Assembly (NCBI GenBank): GCA_964627935.1
Contig: CAZVLB010000016.1
Location: 43,893 to 107,892 of the forward strand
DNA from: JAABVY01 sp964627935
GTDB taxonomy: Bacteria; Zixibacteria; MSB-5A5; JAABVY01
DNA length: 64,000 nt
Direction: 5' to 3'
Shown here: piece after piece, positions 32,790-40,947 of the stretch
Layout of the letters: each line of letters begins with the position of its first letter
Position numbering within the stretch: position 1 is the stretch's first letter
Program-made: the position numbers and the translations under genes
The notes under the pieces: model-generated
Told to the model about the DNA's origin: nothing
The model's input: only the letters and a program-made list of their open reading frames with translations
Database searches by the model: none

Positions 32790-34866
32790 TTTCCAACTCC
32801 ACTATTCCAATTGAATGAACTTCTATTTCAGGCAGGATTTCGTTGTAGGACAGCACGGCCAGTTGCTTGATACTTGTGCTGAGGAATTTCCACAGGGCCA
32901 GGCGCAGATTTGCCGCTGTCAGACAGATTGGCAATTCGCCCATTGCTGATATATTTTCCACCTGCTTTTGCACTGCCAGAAGTAATTTTTCGCCAAGCTC
33001 GGGCGGGATGATAAGTGACAGGCCATTCTGCTGCACATTCACAGAATCGGCCAGATTCTTCTCGAGCTGAGGATCGAGTGTGAAAACATTCATCTTGCCG
33101 TCAGGATTGAGATACTGATTGGTAATGATCCGGCGCATTGAGTAACGGCAGTATTCAGCCAGCAGATCGGGATCCTTGGTCTGACCGCCGTAATCATTGA
33201 GCGTTTCCAGAATTGTCTGCAGATCCTTGATCGGAATCTTTTCTGCAAGCAGATTCTGTAAAACCTTCTGCACCACACCCAGGGGCACTACTTCGGGAAT
33301 CGTATCCTCGACCACAGCCGGGAATTCACGCTTGGCGACTTCGAGCAGATTCTGGACATCCTGACGGGTTAGGATTTCGGCCGCATGATGGCGTACTACT
33401 TCAGTCAGATGCGTGGCAATCACCGCCGCCGGCTCGACCACGGTATAGCCCTTCATTTCGGCCATCTCTTTATAGTTGGCAATAATCCACTTGGCGTTCA
33501 ATCCGAAGGCCGGATCCCTGGTCATGAAACCTTCCAGATCATCCTCCACCCCTCCGGAATTGATTGCCAGCAGGTGATCTATCATCAGCTCGAATGAATC
33601 GACCTGTGTGCCCTTGAGCTTGATTATATATTGATTCGGTTTAAGCTGTATATTATCGCGGATCCTGATTGGCGGGACAATCAGGCCCAGTTCCGAGGCC
33701 AGCTGTCTGCGGATCATACCGACACGATCCAGGAGATCACCGCCTTGATGTGTATCCACCAATGGTATCAGGCCATAGCCGATTTCGATTTCCAGTGTAT
33801 CCAGACGAAGGAAATCCTCGGCCTGAGCCTCGGGCGGTTCCTCATCATCAGGCTTATGAACCTCTTCATCTTTTTTCTTCTCTTTTTCCTTTGCCTCTTT
33901 CTCGGTCTTAAGGAGGAGCAGTCCGACCGCTCCTACGATTATCCCCAGAAAACCGAATGGAACCGTGGGCAGACCCGGTACAATCGCGAACAGGAACAGT
34001 ATTCCCGCCGCAGACAGAATCGGCCTTGAGCGTCTGGAAAACTGTGCCATCAGGTCCTGGCCCAGATTCGATGTAGAAGCCGCCCTTGTCACAAGAATAC
34101 CGGCTGAGGTAGAAACGATCAGGGCCGGAATCTGAGTCACCAGGCCATCGCCGACAGTCAGGAGCGTGTAAGTCGTAAGTGCCTCGGAAAGAGGCATGCC
34201 TTTCTGAAGCGCGCCGATAATAAATCCGCCGATTATATTGATCAACGTTATAATGATACCGGCGATAGCATCACCGCGTACAAACTTCGAGGCACCATCC
34301 ATGGCGCCATAGAAATCAGCTTCCTGGCTGATTGCTTCACGACGTTTCAGCGCAGAACGTTCATCAATAAGGCCGGCATTCAAGTCAGCGTCGATGGCCA
34401 TCTGCTTACCGGGCATGGCATCCAATGTAAACCGGGCGGCCACTTCCGAAATACGCGTAGCACCCTTGGTAATAACCACGAACTGGATAATGACCAGTAT
34501 CAGGAAGATGATCAGCCCAACCACATAGTTGCCCTTGACCACAAAATTACCGAAAGCGTAAATCACTTCGCCGGCATAAGCATCACCAAGGATCAAACGT
34601 GTAGAAGCTACGTTAAGAGACAGTCTCAATAGGGTAACAACAAGCAGTAATCCCGGAAATACCGATAGCTCGAGAGGCTTGTTGATATAGAGCGTGGTCA
34701 GGAGAATCACAATGGCAAAGCCGATATTGAACGACAACAGAAGGTCCAGCATGCCTGGAGCCGTGGGAATAATCAGGATCATCAGGATTCCCACCACAGC
34801 CATAGCCATGACTATATCCGACTGCGAAGCCAGCTTGCTCATTATGTTCGGTTTGCTATCGGCCAT
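32779..34866 (-). CDS. flhA: Flagellar export gate protein FlhA
   Basis: A 695-residue export-gate subunit. Eight membrane segments occupy about residues 15-315, with the FHIPEP-family conserved loop (RISEVAARFTLDAMPGKQMA, then DADLNAGLI). A charged linker (about 325-350) precedes the cytoplasmic domain that forms the nonameric ring and docks chaperones. It contains the conserved VVEPAAVIATHLTEVVR. It is 3 bases downstream of flhB. Confidence 0.97.
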   Translation of the reverse strand: MADSKPNIMSKLASQSDIVMAMAVVGILMILIIPTAPGMLDLLLSFNIGFAIVILLTTLYINKPLELSVFPGLLLVVTLLRLSLNVASTRLILGDAYAGEVIYAFGNFVVKGNYVVGLIIFLILVIIQFVVITKGATRISEVAARFTLDAMPGKQMAIDADLNAGLIDERSALKRREAISQEADFYGAMDGASKFVRGDAIAGIIITLINIIGGFIIGALQKGMPLSEALTTYTLLTVGDGLVTQIPALIVSTSAGILVTRAASTSNLGQDLMAQFSRRSRPILSAAGILFLFAIVPGLPTVPFGFLGIIVGAVGLLLLKTEKEAKEKEKKKDEEVHKPDDEEPPEAQAEDFLRLDTLEIEIGYGLIPLVDTHQGGDLLDRVGMIRRQLASELGLIVPPIRIRDNIQLKPNQYIIKLKGTQVDSFELMIDHLLAINSGGVEDDLEGFMTRDPAFGLNAKWIIANYKEMAEMKGYTVVEPAAVIATHLTEVVRHHAAEILTRQDVQNLLEVAKREFPAVVEDTIPEVVPLGVVQKVLQNLLAEKIPIKDLQTILETLNDYGGQTKDPDLLAEYCRYSMRRIITNQYLNPDGKMNVFTLDPQLEKNLADSVNVQQNGLSLIIPPELGEKLLLAVQKQVENISAMGELPICLTAANLRLALWKFLSTSIKQLAVLSYNEILPEIEVHSIGIVELENAD

Positions 34867-34869
34867 TTA

Positions 34870-35937
34870 TCAGGACTTACCTTTCAGCCTGTAGACATAA
34901 GCCAGCACCTCGGCCACTGCTTTGTATAGGTTGGATGGTATCGTCATACCGATATCGACCGCCTTGAACAGGGCACGTGCCAGCGGTTTATTTTCCACAA
35001 TGGGAACATCATTATCTTTAGCGATCTGCTTGATCTTCTCGGCTATCAGTCTCTGGCCCTTGGCCACAAGCGTGGGTGCTGACATCTCGTCAGCATCGTA
35101 TTTAAGCGCCACTGCCAGATGAGTCGGGTTGGTAACGACCACGTCCGCCTCCGGCACATCCTGCATCATGCGCGACATGGCGAATTCACGCTGGGTCTTG
35201 CGGATCCTGCTTTTCAGCTCCTGTGAACCCTCATAGCGCTTCATCTCTTCCTTAACTTCCTGCTTGGACATGCGCAGGCCCTTTTCGTAGTCATACTTCT
35301 GATAGAAATAATCCAGAGCGGCAATGATAATCATCACCAGGCAGATTTTGATTACAACACGAAATGCGGCCTGCCCCAGGAAAACCAGAATTCCCGAGAC
35401 ATTCGAATCAGCCAGCGGCACCACATTTTTAAATTCCGCGGTGATCGCGAAATATCCGACCACACCGATAATTGCCAGCTTGAGCACATCTCTGAATAGC
35501 TGGAAAAGAGACTTGGCCGAAATCAGGCGTTTCATGCCTTTGAAAACATTCAGTTTTTCCAGTTTGGGTTCGATTGTTTTGGCACTTAGAAGCGGGCCGA
35601 CCTGCATAAACGACGAGGCGAAAGCGATAATTGCCAGCACCAGCATAATCGGGCCGACTGCGGCCACGAATGTGCCCAGGATACTGCTAAACAGGGTCGA
35701 AAAATTCTCCGCGCTGAACTGCATCTCCGGGGCATGGATATACATATGCTGGGCCAGGTTGCCAAGACGGTTGAATGTGCCGGGGATAAAGAAGTACATG
35801 GCTATCGCGCCGAAAAGAATGATCGCCAGGGATGATGTCTCCTGGCTGCGCGCCACCTTCCCCTCTTTACGGGCCTCCTCTTTTCGTCGGGGAGTCGCCG
35901 GCTCAGTCCGTTCTTGTGCGGAATCCTGATCTGCCAA
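34870..35937 (-). CDS. flhB: Flagellar export switch protein FlhB
   Basis: A 355-residue export-apparatus protein with a basic N-terminus (TEPATPRRKEEARKEGKVAR), four membrane segments and a cytoplasmic domain. It has the autocleavage site Asn270-Pro271-Thr272-His273, which switches export from rod/hook to filament substrates. The start codon is TTG with GAGGT upstream; no ATG fits the family N-terminus. Confidence 0.97.
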   Translation of the reverse strand: MADQDSAQERTEPATPRRKEEARKEGKVARSQETSSLAIILFGAIAMYFFIPGTFNRLGNLAQHMYIHAPEMQFSAENFSTLFSSILGTFVAAVGPIMLVLAIIAFASSFMQVGPLLSAKTIEPKLEKLNVFKGMKRLISAKSLFQLFRDVLKLAIIGVVGYFAITAEFKNVVPLADSNVSGILVFLGQAAFRVVIKICLVMIIIAALDYFYQKYDYEKGLRMSKQEVKEEMKRYEGSQELKSRIRKTQREFAMSRMMQDVPEADVVVTNPTHLAVALKYDADEMSAPTLVAKGQRLIAEKIKQIAKDNDVPIVENKPLARALFKAVDIGMTIPSNLYKAVAEVLAYVYRLKGKS

Positions 35938-35940
35938 TTC

Positions 35941-36723
35941 TTACCTCGCCAAAAGGCTGATGACCTTGTAGGTTTCTTCGTTTATCATTACCAGTGATTT
36001 TCTGAACACATACCCGAAGATCGGCAATGCCGCTCCCATGAAGAAAAGCCCCAGTCCGATCTTGAGCGGAAAACCGACAATGAAAATGTTCATCTGCGGA
36101 ACTGTGCGTGAAATCACTCCCAGGCCGACATCGGTCAAAACCAGCGTGGCCATAACAGGCGCGGCCAGCTTGATGGCGATCACAAAGATGCCGATGATCA
36201 GCCGGGCAAGTTCCGTATGAATCTGATACCTGAATACAGCTTCGCCGACGGGGACCAGCTTGTAGCTGGCAACCAGAGCCTGCAGGATCATGTGATGACC
36301 ATCCAGCAGGAAAAAAATCAGCGAGGCCATAATGAATTTGAACTGCGCCAGAATCGATATCTGCTGTTCGCTGGCCGGATCAATCACGTTTACGATCATG
36401 AAACCCATCTGGAAACCGGTAAAGGCGCCGGCCATCTGTACACCGATAAACAGGCTGTAAAAGACAAAGCCGATCATGAGCCCGACCATCATCTCCTTCA
36501 CCGCCAGGGTGATCACTTCAATCAGATGCTCGGGTATCACAAACCCCTGCTGCGCCACAATCGGGCTCAGCACCAGGGCCAATGTGAACGAGAGCATGAT
36601 CTTGAAATGATTGGGCGCCCCCTGCTGATTGAATAAGGGAGCGATCAGAAAGACTCCCATTATTCTGAAGGAGGTGAAAAGTATCGTTTCCAGATTGTAG
36701 TTCAGGTATTCTAGTATATCCAT
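35941..36723 (-). CDS. fliR: Flagellar export gate protein FliR
   Basis: A 260-residue membrane protein with about six hydrophobic segments, of the FliR/YscT family, part of the FliP5Q4R1 export gate. The pattern FRIMGVFLIAPLFNQQGAPNH near the N-terminus is typical. The ATG has no clear Shine-Dalgarno, and 171 bases separate it from fliQ, unusual for this tight gene string. Confidence 0.95.
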   Translation of the reverse strand: MDILEYLNYNLETILFTSFRIMGVFLIAPLFNQQGAPNHFKIMLSFTLALVLSPIVAQQGFVIPEHLIEVITLAVKEMMVGLMIGFVFYSLFIGVQMAGAFTGFQMGFMIVNVIDPASEQQISILAQFKFIMASLIFFLLDGHHMILQALVASYKLVPVGEAVFRYQIHTELARLIIGIFVIAIKLAAPVMATLVLTDVGLGVISRTVPQMNIFIVGFPLKIGLGLFFMGAALPIFGYVFRKSLVMINEETYKVISLLAR

Positions 36724-36868
36724 AATTTCAAGCTATGAGTTCAGTTATGAAACATTTAAGCAAGCACTATGCCGCTTTGTATTGCAATGCCAATTGCGTT
36801 GAATAATAACAAGTTAGAAGGATTCAGAAGATGCGATCCATATCTGGCAGGCCGATTCTGAGGAAATA

Positions 36869-36887
36869 TTTTCCCTTGTCGGGAAAA
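36869..36887. other. Hairpin in the fliQ-fliR gap
   Basis: TTTTCCC (36869-36875) and GGGAAAA (36881-36887) form a 7-bp stem with a 5-base loop. A T-tract (GTTTTTTC) follows on the plus strand, while on the operon strand it is followed by TATTTCC. It is therefore not a clear terminator of the operon; a processing or stabilising hairpin is possible. Confidence 0.4.
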
Positions 36888-36894
36888 GTTTTTT

Positions 36895-37167
36895 CTACAT
36901 ACCTGTCAGGCTGGGAATCGAGGTAAACAGAGTCCTGGTAAAATCAACCACAATTGTGATCATCCAGGGCAGAAAAACCACCAGAGCTATGGCTACCGCC
37001 ACAATCTTGGGAATAAATGTCAGGGTCATTTCATGCACCTGGGTCACGGCCTGGAGAATAGACACCACCAGGCCGACAAGCAGCCCGAAAATAAGCATCG
37101 GGCCGGAAACCATCAGGGTCAACATGACCGCTTCCCTGCCAAGCGCCAGAACATATTCGGGTGTCAT
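36895..37167 (-). CDS. fliQ: Flagellar export gate protein FliQ
   Basis: A 90-residue protein with two membrane helices (about 16-38 and 54-77) and the FliQ family pattern GLLVGLVVSILQAVTQVHEM. Four copies assemble in the FliPQR gate. AAGGAG precedes its ATG. Confidence 0.95.
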   Translation of the reverse strand: MTPEYVLALGREAVMLTLMVSGPMLIFGLLVGLVVSILQAVTQVHEMTLTFIPKIVAVAIALVVFLPWMITIVVDFTRTLFTSIPSLTGM

Positions 37168-37184
37168 AAATTTGCTCCTTATTG

Positions 37185-37949
37185 TTAGCTATAGAATGAT
37201 GCTACCAGCGACTGTACAATCAGATACCAGCCGTCAACCATCACAAATAATAGTATCTTAAATGGCAGCGCGACCATAATGGGCGGAAGCATCATCATGC
37301 CCATAGACATCAATACCGAGGCCACCACCATATCGATTACAAGAAACGGTATAAAGATCACGAATGAAATCTGAAAGGCCGTACGCAGTTCCGAGATCAA
37401 AAAGCTCGGAATCAGTACATAAGTCGGCAGATCATCCCGCGTCTGTGGTTTTGCCAGATTGGCAAAGTTCGCGAACAGCTCAATATCCTGCTCACGGGTC
37501 TGGCGAAACATAAATTCGCGGATCGGGTCGATGCCGATATCATAGGCCTCTTCCTGTGTCATTTCCCCATCCATGTAGGGCTTGAGGGCGTCATTGTAAA
37601 CCTGGTTAAATACGGGCGCCATAACAAAGATGCTCAGGATCAGGGCCATACCCATCAAAACCTGGGCCGGCGGCATCTGCGGCGTACCCATAGCATGACG
37701 GGTCATCATAATCACTACCACTATGCGCACAAATGATGTCACCATCACCAGGATGGTGGGCACCAGCGCCAGGATAGTTATGGCCAGTAGAATCTTGATC
37801 GTCGCAGAGAAATCCTTGGGCGATCCGGTGTCATCGATATCCAGCGATATCCTGGGCACACCCTGAGCGGAGAGATCTGTCGGTATTGCGGTTAATCCTA
37901 TTATCGCAATACAGAGAATTAAAAATATCCGATTTGCAAACTTCATCAT
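37185..37949 (-). CDS. fliP: Flagellar export gate protein FliP
   Basis: A 254-residue FliP with an N-terminal signal peptide (cleavage around TDLSAQG), a membrane helix (ATIKILLAITILALVPTILV), the conserved RHAMGTPQMPPAQVLMGMAL and the C-terminal pair of membrane helices. Five copies form the body of the export gate. The start overlaps fliO by 4 bases (ATGA). An ATG one codon later is an equal alternative. Confidence 0.96.
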   Translation of the reverse strand: MMKFANRIFLILCIAIIGLTAIPTDLSAQGVPRISLDIDDTGSPKDFSATIKILLAITILALVPTILVMVTSFVRIVVVIMMTRHAMGTPQMPPAQVLMGMALILSIFVMAPVFNQVYNDALKPYMDGEMTQEEAYDIGIDPIREFMFRQTREQDIELFANFANLAKPQTRDDLPTYVLIPSFLISELRTAFQISFVIFIPFLVIDMVVASVLMSMGMMMLPPIMVALPFKILLFVMVDGWYLIVQSLVASFYS

Positions 37950-38449
37950 TGGCTCTTTTGTGGATTTTCCACCTGACGCGAGAACATCGGCAAATTCATT
38001 TTTGCCTCATTGAAAAACTTTTTAAAGCTGAATCCCTGGTATTCCGGTTTCGAAACCGTCTGCTTTGTTTCCAGGTTCTGATCGGAGACATCCGCCACAA
38101 GATTCACTGCCTGCTCTGTGATTCCAACCAGCAGGTATTTCTTGTCCACCCTGACCAGGCATAGTTGTTTCTTGGGCGAGAGATGGTGGCGGTCGACTAT
38201 ATCGATTATTCCGCTCAAACCGCTTTTACCCGATTTTGCATAGGACAGTTTTTTGAGCATGAATATCGAAAGATAAATCAGCACCACGATTACCAGAAGC
38301 GCTATACCCAACTTGGCCAGCGTGGGCGCCATCTGGCTCGAGAAATCGGGCGCGCCGACAGCCTTGACACTGTCCGCCTGCTGGGCAAACAGGTTGCCGC
38401 ACATTATCGAGTTAAGCCCGATCATTATTTTCAATATGCGCTGTTTCAT
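37946..38449 (-). CDS. fliO: Flagellar biosynthesis protein FliO
   Basis: A 167-residue protein with a signal-like N-terminus, a single membrane segment (about 46-66; GIALLVIVVLIYLSIFML) and a small cytoplasmic SH3-like domain (about 75-120; VDRHHLSPKKQLCLVRVDKK), the FliO pattern. FliO helps assemble FliP rings. Position between fliN and fliP and 4-base overlaps on both sides confirm the call. Confidence 0.9.
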   Translation of the reverse strand: MKQRILKIMIGLNSIMCGNLFAQQADSVKAVGAPDFSSQMAPTLAKLGIALLVIVVLIYLSIFMLKKLSYAKSGKSGLSGIIDIVDRHHLSPKKQLCLVRVDKKYLLVGITEQAVNLVADVSDQNLETKQTVSKPEYQGFSFKKFFNEAKMNLPMFSRQVENPQKSQ

Positions 38450-39132
38450 TCTAATGATTTCAGCCTTTCCTCGGGTGAAAGCAGGCTGGTGATTCTGAGC
38501 CCGAAATTTTCATCCACAACCACAACCTCGCCTTTGGCTACGGTATGATTATTGATCAGCAAATCCACCGGCTCACCGGCCAGCTTTTTCAGTTCGACAA
38601 CTGATCCTGGTCCGAGAGTCAAAATCTCTTTGATCTTCATAGTCGTGCGGCCCAGTTCTATCGATATGGGCAGCTTCACATCCAGAAGAAGATCAAGATT
38701 TCTCTGCTCAACTGTAGAACTGGTCGTCTCGAATGATGGGAAATCCGGCTCACGCACATCCTGCTCGCTCATATCGTCCTGCAATGCAGCCGACTCGCCT
38801 GCGCCTTCCTCATCGGATTCCAGTTTCTCCAGTTCGGCCAGCATCTGCTGTTCAACCAGGTCATCCATCGCACCCTCTTCAGAATCACCCGGATCATCTG
38901 GCTGCACATCGGCCTCGGCCTGTGCCTCGGCATCCATCTCTTCCATCATTCTCTCGGCTTCAATCTCCTCCGGGGAACGATCATCAGGAGCGGCATCATC
39001 AGCCGCCGGTTCATCCGGAGAGGCATCATTTTCGGCAGAGGAATCGGCATCATCCTGCATCTGATCAGCGGCTACCTGATCCTCTTCAGGTTCCTGATCC
39101 TGCATGCCTTCCATTTTCTCTTCATCCGCCAT
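38446..39132 (-). CDS. fliN: Flagellar motor switch protein FliN with a long acidic N-terminal extension
   Basis: A 228-residue protein whose C-terminal about 80 residues are a standard SpoA/FliN domain (LPISIELGRTTMKIKEILTL, GEVVVVDENFGLRITSL). FliN forms the C-ring base and binds FliH and CheY. The preceding 140 residues are Asp/Glu/Ala-rich and disordered. Standard enterobacterial FliN is about 137 residues, so the extension is unusual; Bacillus FliY also has an extension, but that one is a CheC-like domain, which is not seen here. Confidence 0.94.
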   Translation of the reverse strand: MADEEKMEGMQDQEPEEDQVAADQMQDDADSSAENDASPDEPAADDAAPDDRSPEEIEAERMMEEMDAEAQAEADVQPDDPGDSEEGAMDDLVEQQMLAELEKLESDEEGAGESAALQDDMSEQDVREPDFPSFETTSSTVEQRNLDLLLDVKLPISIELGRTTMKIKEILTLGPGSVVELKKLAGEPVDLLINNHTVAKGEVVVVDENFGLRITSLLSPEERLKSLE

Positions 39133-39142
39133 ACGGAATCTC

Positions 39143-40123
39143 CTATTTTTTATGGTCCGATGTTATCTGGATAGCCATATGCTTGGCAGTCTTCCCGGGT
39201 CGGGCCATAAACTTGTAGCTGTTACCCACCCGGATAGGAATATCCTGCGTGATTGTGTTATCCATGGGAATAACATCGCCGACTTTCAGCTTTAAAAAGT
39301 CTTTCAATTTTATATTGGCCTGACCGATCTCGGCAATCAGCTCGACCTTAACTTCCTGCAATGACCTGGAATTGCTCTGCATATCCTGTTCGGTATTGCG
39401 CTGGGTAGAAGCATCGGCCCAATGCTGCACCGAAAGCTTGTCCACAATCGGTTCCAGCGTGACGAAGGGATAGCAAATCGTTACCAGTCCCGATGAACCC
39501 AGCATCTTGAGATTGAATGAAATCACGATTACCGTTTCACCGGGCGGAATGATCTGCAGGAACTGGGGATTGGTTTCGAAGCCTACCTGTTTCAGATTCA
39601 ATCCGATGATCTGTTCCCAGGCAATCTCCAGCTCGGTGAATACCCTGGTTGCAATCCTGTTCATGACCGATTTCTCGATACCGGTCAATTCACGATCAGT
39701 ATCCGCGGGCTTGCCCATACCGCCGAACATGCGATCAATGAACAGAAAACAGACCGGCGGGCTGAAATCGACAATACAGGCCCCTTCCAGCGGATCCATG
39801 GAAATCGTATATGTACAACTGGGATTTAAAAGCGACATGATAAATTCGCTGTATGTAATCTGGTCAACCGAAACCATCTCCACATCAACCATTGCGCGTT
39901 GAATGGTCGATAGCGACGATCCCAGGTGACCGGCGAACGAATCATGGATATTCTCCAGTGTACGGATCTGGTCCTTGGATACACGGTTGGGATGTTTGAA
40001 ATCGTAGGCGACAATCGATCGCGCGATTTCTTGCTGCTCAACCTGTACCTCCCCGCCTTCTTCGCCGGGCGCCACACTGGTTAATAGCGCATCAATCTCA
40101 TCCTGTGATAGAATCTTTGCCAT
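39143..40123 (-). CDS. fliM: Flagellar motor switch protein FliM
   Basis: A 326-residue FliM. The N-terminal LSQDEIDALLTS is the CheY-P binding peptide, the middle CheC-like domain spans about 45-225 (FMGGMGKPADTDRELTGIEK) and the C-terminal SpoA domain about 245-320. It couples CheY signals to rotor direction. The standard CheY-binding peptide implies that a CheY acts on this motor, although cheA/cheY operons are not in the window. Confidence 0.96.
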   Translation of the reverse strand: MAKILSQDEIDALLTSVAPGEEGGEVQVEQQEIARSIVAYDFKHPNRVSKDQIRTLENIHDSFAGHLGSSLSTIQRAMVDVEMVSVDQITYSEFIMSLLNPSCTYTISMDPLEGACIVDFSPPVCFLFIDRMFGGMGKPADTDRELTGIEKSVMNRIATRVFTELEIAWEQIIGLNLKQVGFETNPQFLQIIPPGETVIVISFNLKMLGSSGLVTICYPFVTLEPIVDKLSVQHWADASTQRNTEQDMQSNSRSLQEVKVELIAEIGQANIKLKDFLKLKVGDVIPMDNTITQDIPIRVGNSYKFMARPGKTAKHMAIQITSDHKK

Positions 40124-40129
40124 ACATTC

Positions 40130-40645
40130 CTATTGAAGTACGTAATCCACAAAATAGACCGCCTCGGCCTGTGCCGGCTGGCAAATCTGGTTAATCGTTT
40201 TTAGAATCTGGCGACGAATCATCTCCCGTGACTGGGCATCCGCCAGCTCGGAGATGGTCTTTGATGACAGTATCTGAATCAGTGCATCGCGAATCTTGAT
40301 CTCCTTGCTCTTGAATGTGCCGATGGATGAATTGTCTTCGAATTCAAACCCGATCGTCGTGGTCAAGAACCTCGATCCACCTGTAGCCGCGGGATTGACG
40401 ATTATCCCTTCGATTTTGAAAAAGTCCGAGGATTCAGCCGCAGCTTCTCCATGTTCACCGTGTCCGTCTCCATGACCGTCACCATGAGAATCCTTCTTTT
40501 CTTCGCCGTGGTCGTCTTTCGGTTTCTCGGCCGTGGCTTCGCCACCTCCTGAAAACATCGGTTTAAGAACAACATTGGCGACAAAATAGGCTCCCAGCAG
40601 GGCAACCAGAATCACCAGAACCATGATAAGTTTTTGTGAGGTCAT
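40130..40645 (-). CDS. fliL: Flagellar basal-body-associated protein FliL with a His/Asp/Gly-rich linker
   Basis: A 171-residue FliL with one membrane helix (about 6-26) and a periplasmic SPFH-like domain (about 75-171; GGSRFLTTTIGFEFED, then the terminal VYFVDYVLQ). FliL rings surround stator units and raise torque. Between helix and domain lies a repeated His/Asp/Gly/Glu segment (about residues 42-70, units GDGHGDGHGEHG) that could bind metal. GGAGGAGGT precedes the ATG. Confidence 0.92.
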   Translation of the reverse strand: MTSQKLIMVLVILVALLGAYFVANVVLKPMFSGGGEATAEKPKDDHGEEKKDSHGDGHGDGHGEHGEAAAESSDFFKIEGIIVNPAATGGSRFLTTTIGFEFEDNSSIGTFKSKEIKIRDALIQILSSKTISELADAQSREMIRRQILKTINQICQPAQAEAVYFVDYVLQ

Positions 40646-40734
40646 ACCTCCTCCATCCCGAAATTTCCGGCTTTTTGGATTGTCTTGCGAACTTGCTCCC
40701 TATCCGGTATTTTCAGGCTATTTTCAAGCTGTCT

Positions 40735-40941
40735 TTAATCCTGTTTCAGTTCCACAGGATGCCAGCCAGACATCCTGCGGAACTGAGCTACCTTCTCTAT
40801 TATCTGCTCGACATTCTCCTTAACCATGATCTTTTTGCCGGTCGTCAGCGAGATAATCGTATCCGGAATCTCCTCCACGAACTCGATCAGATCGGCATTG
40901 ATCACCAGCTGAGTGTCATTGAGGCGTGTGACCTGTATCAT
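40735..40941 (-). CDS. flbD: FlbD family flagellar protein
   Basis: A 68-residue protein with the FlbD (swarming motility SwrD-like) pattern: MIQVTRLNDTQLVINADLIEF, then TIISLTTGKKIMVKENVEQII. SwrD increases flagellar motor power in Bacillus. It lies 6 bases after flgE. In many genomes motA and motB follow it; here 89 bases of non-coding sequence lead directly to fliL. Confidence 0.9.
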   Translation of the reverse strand: MIQVTRLNDTQLVINADLIEFVEEIPDTIISLTTGKKIMVKENVEQIIEKVAQFRRMSGWHPVELKQD

Positions 40942-40947
40942 CTAAAA

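Noticed and set aside
36869..36887. Operon terminator between fliQ and fliR
   Set aside because: The T-tract is on the non-operon strand, and the following fliR-flhB-flhA genes have no other promoter visible.
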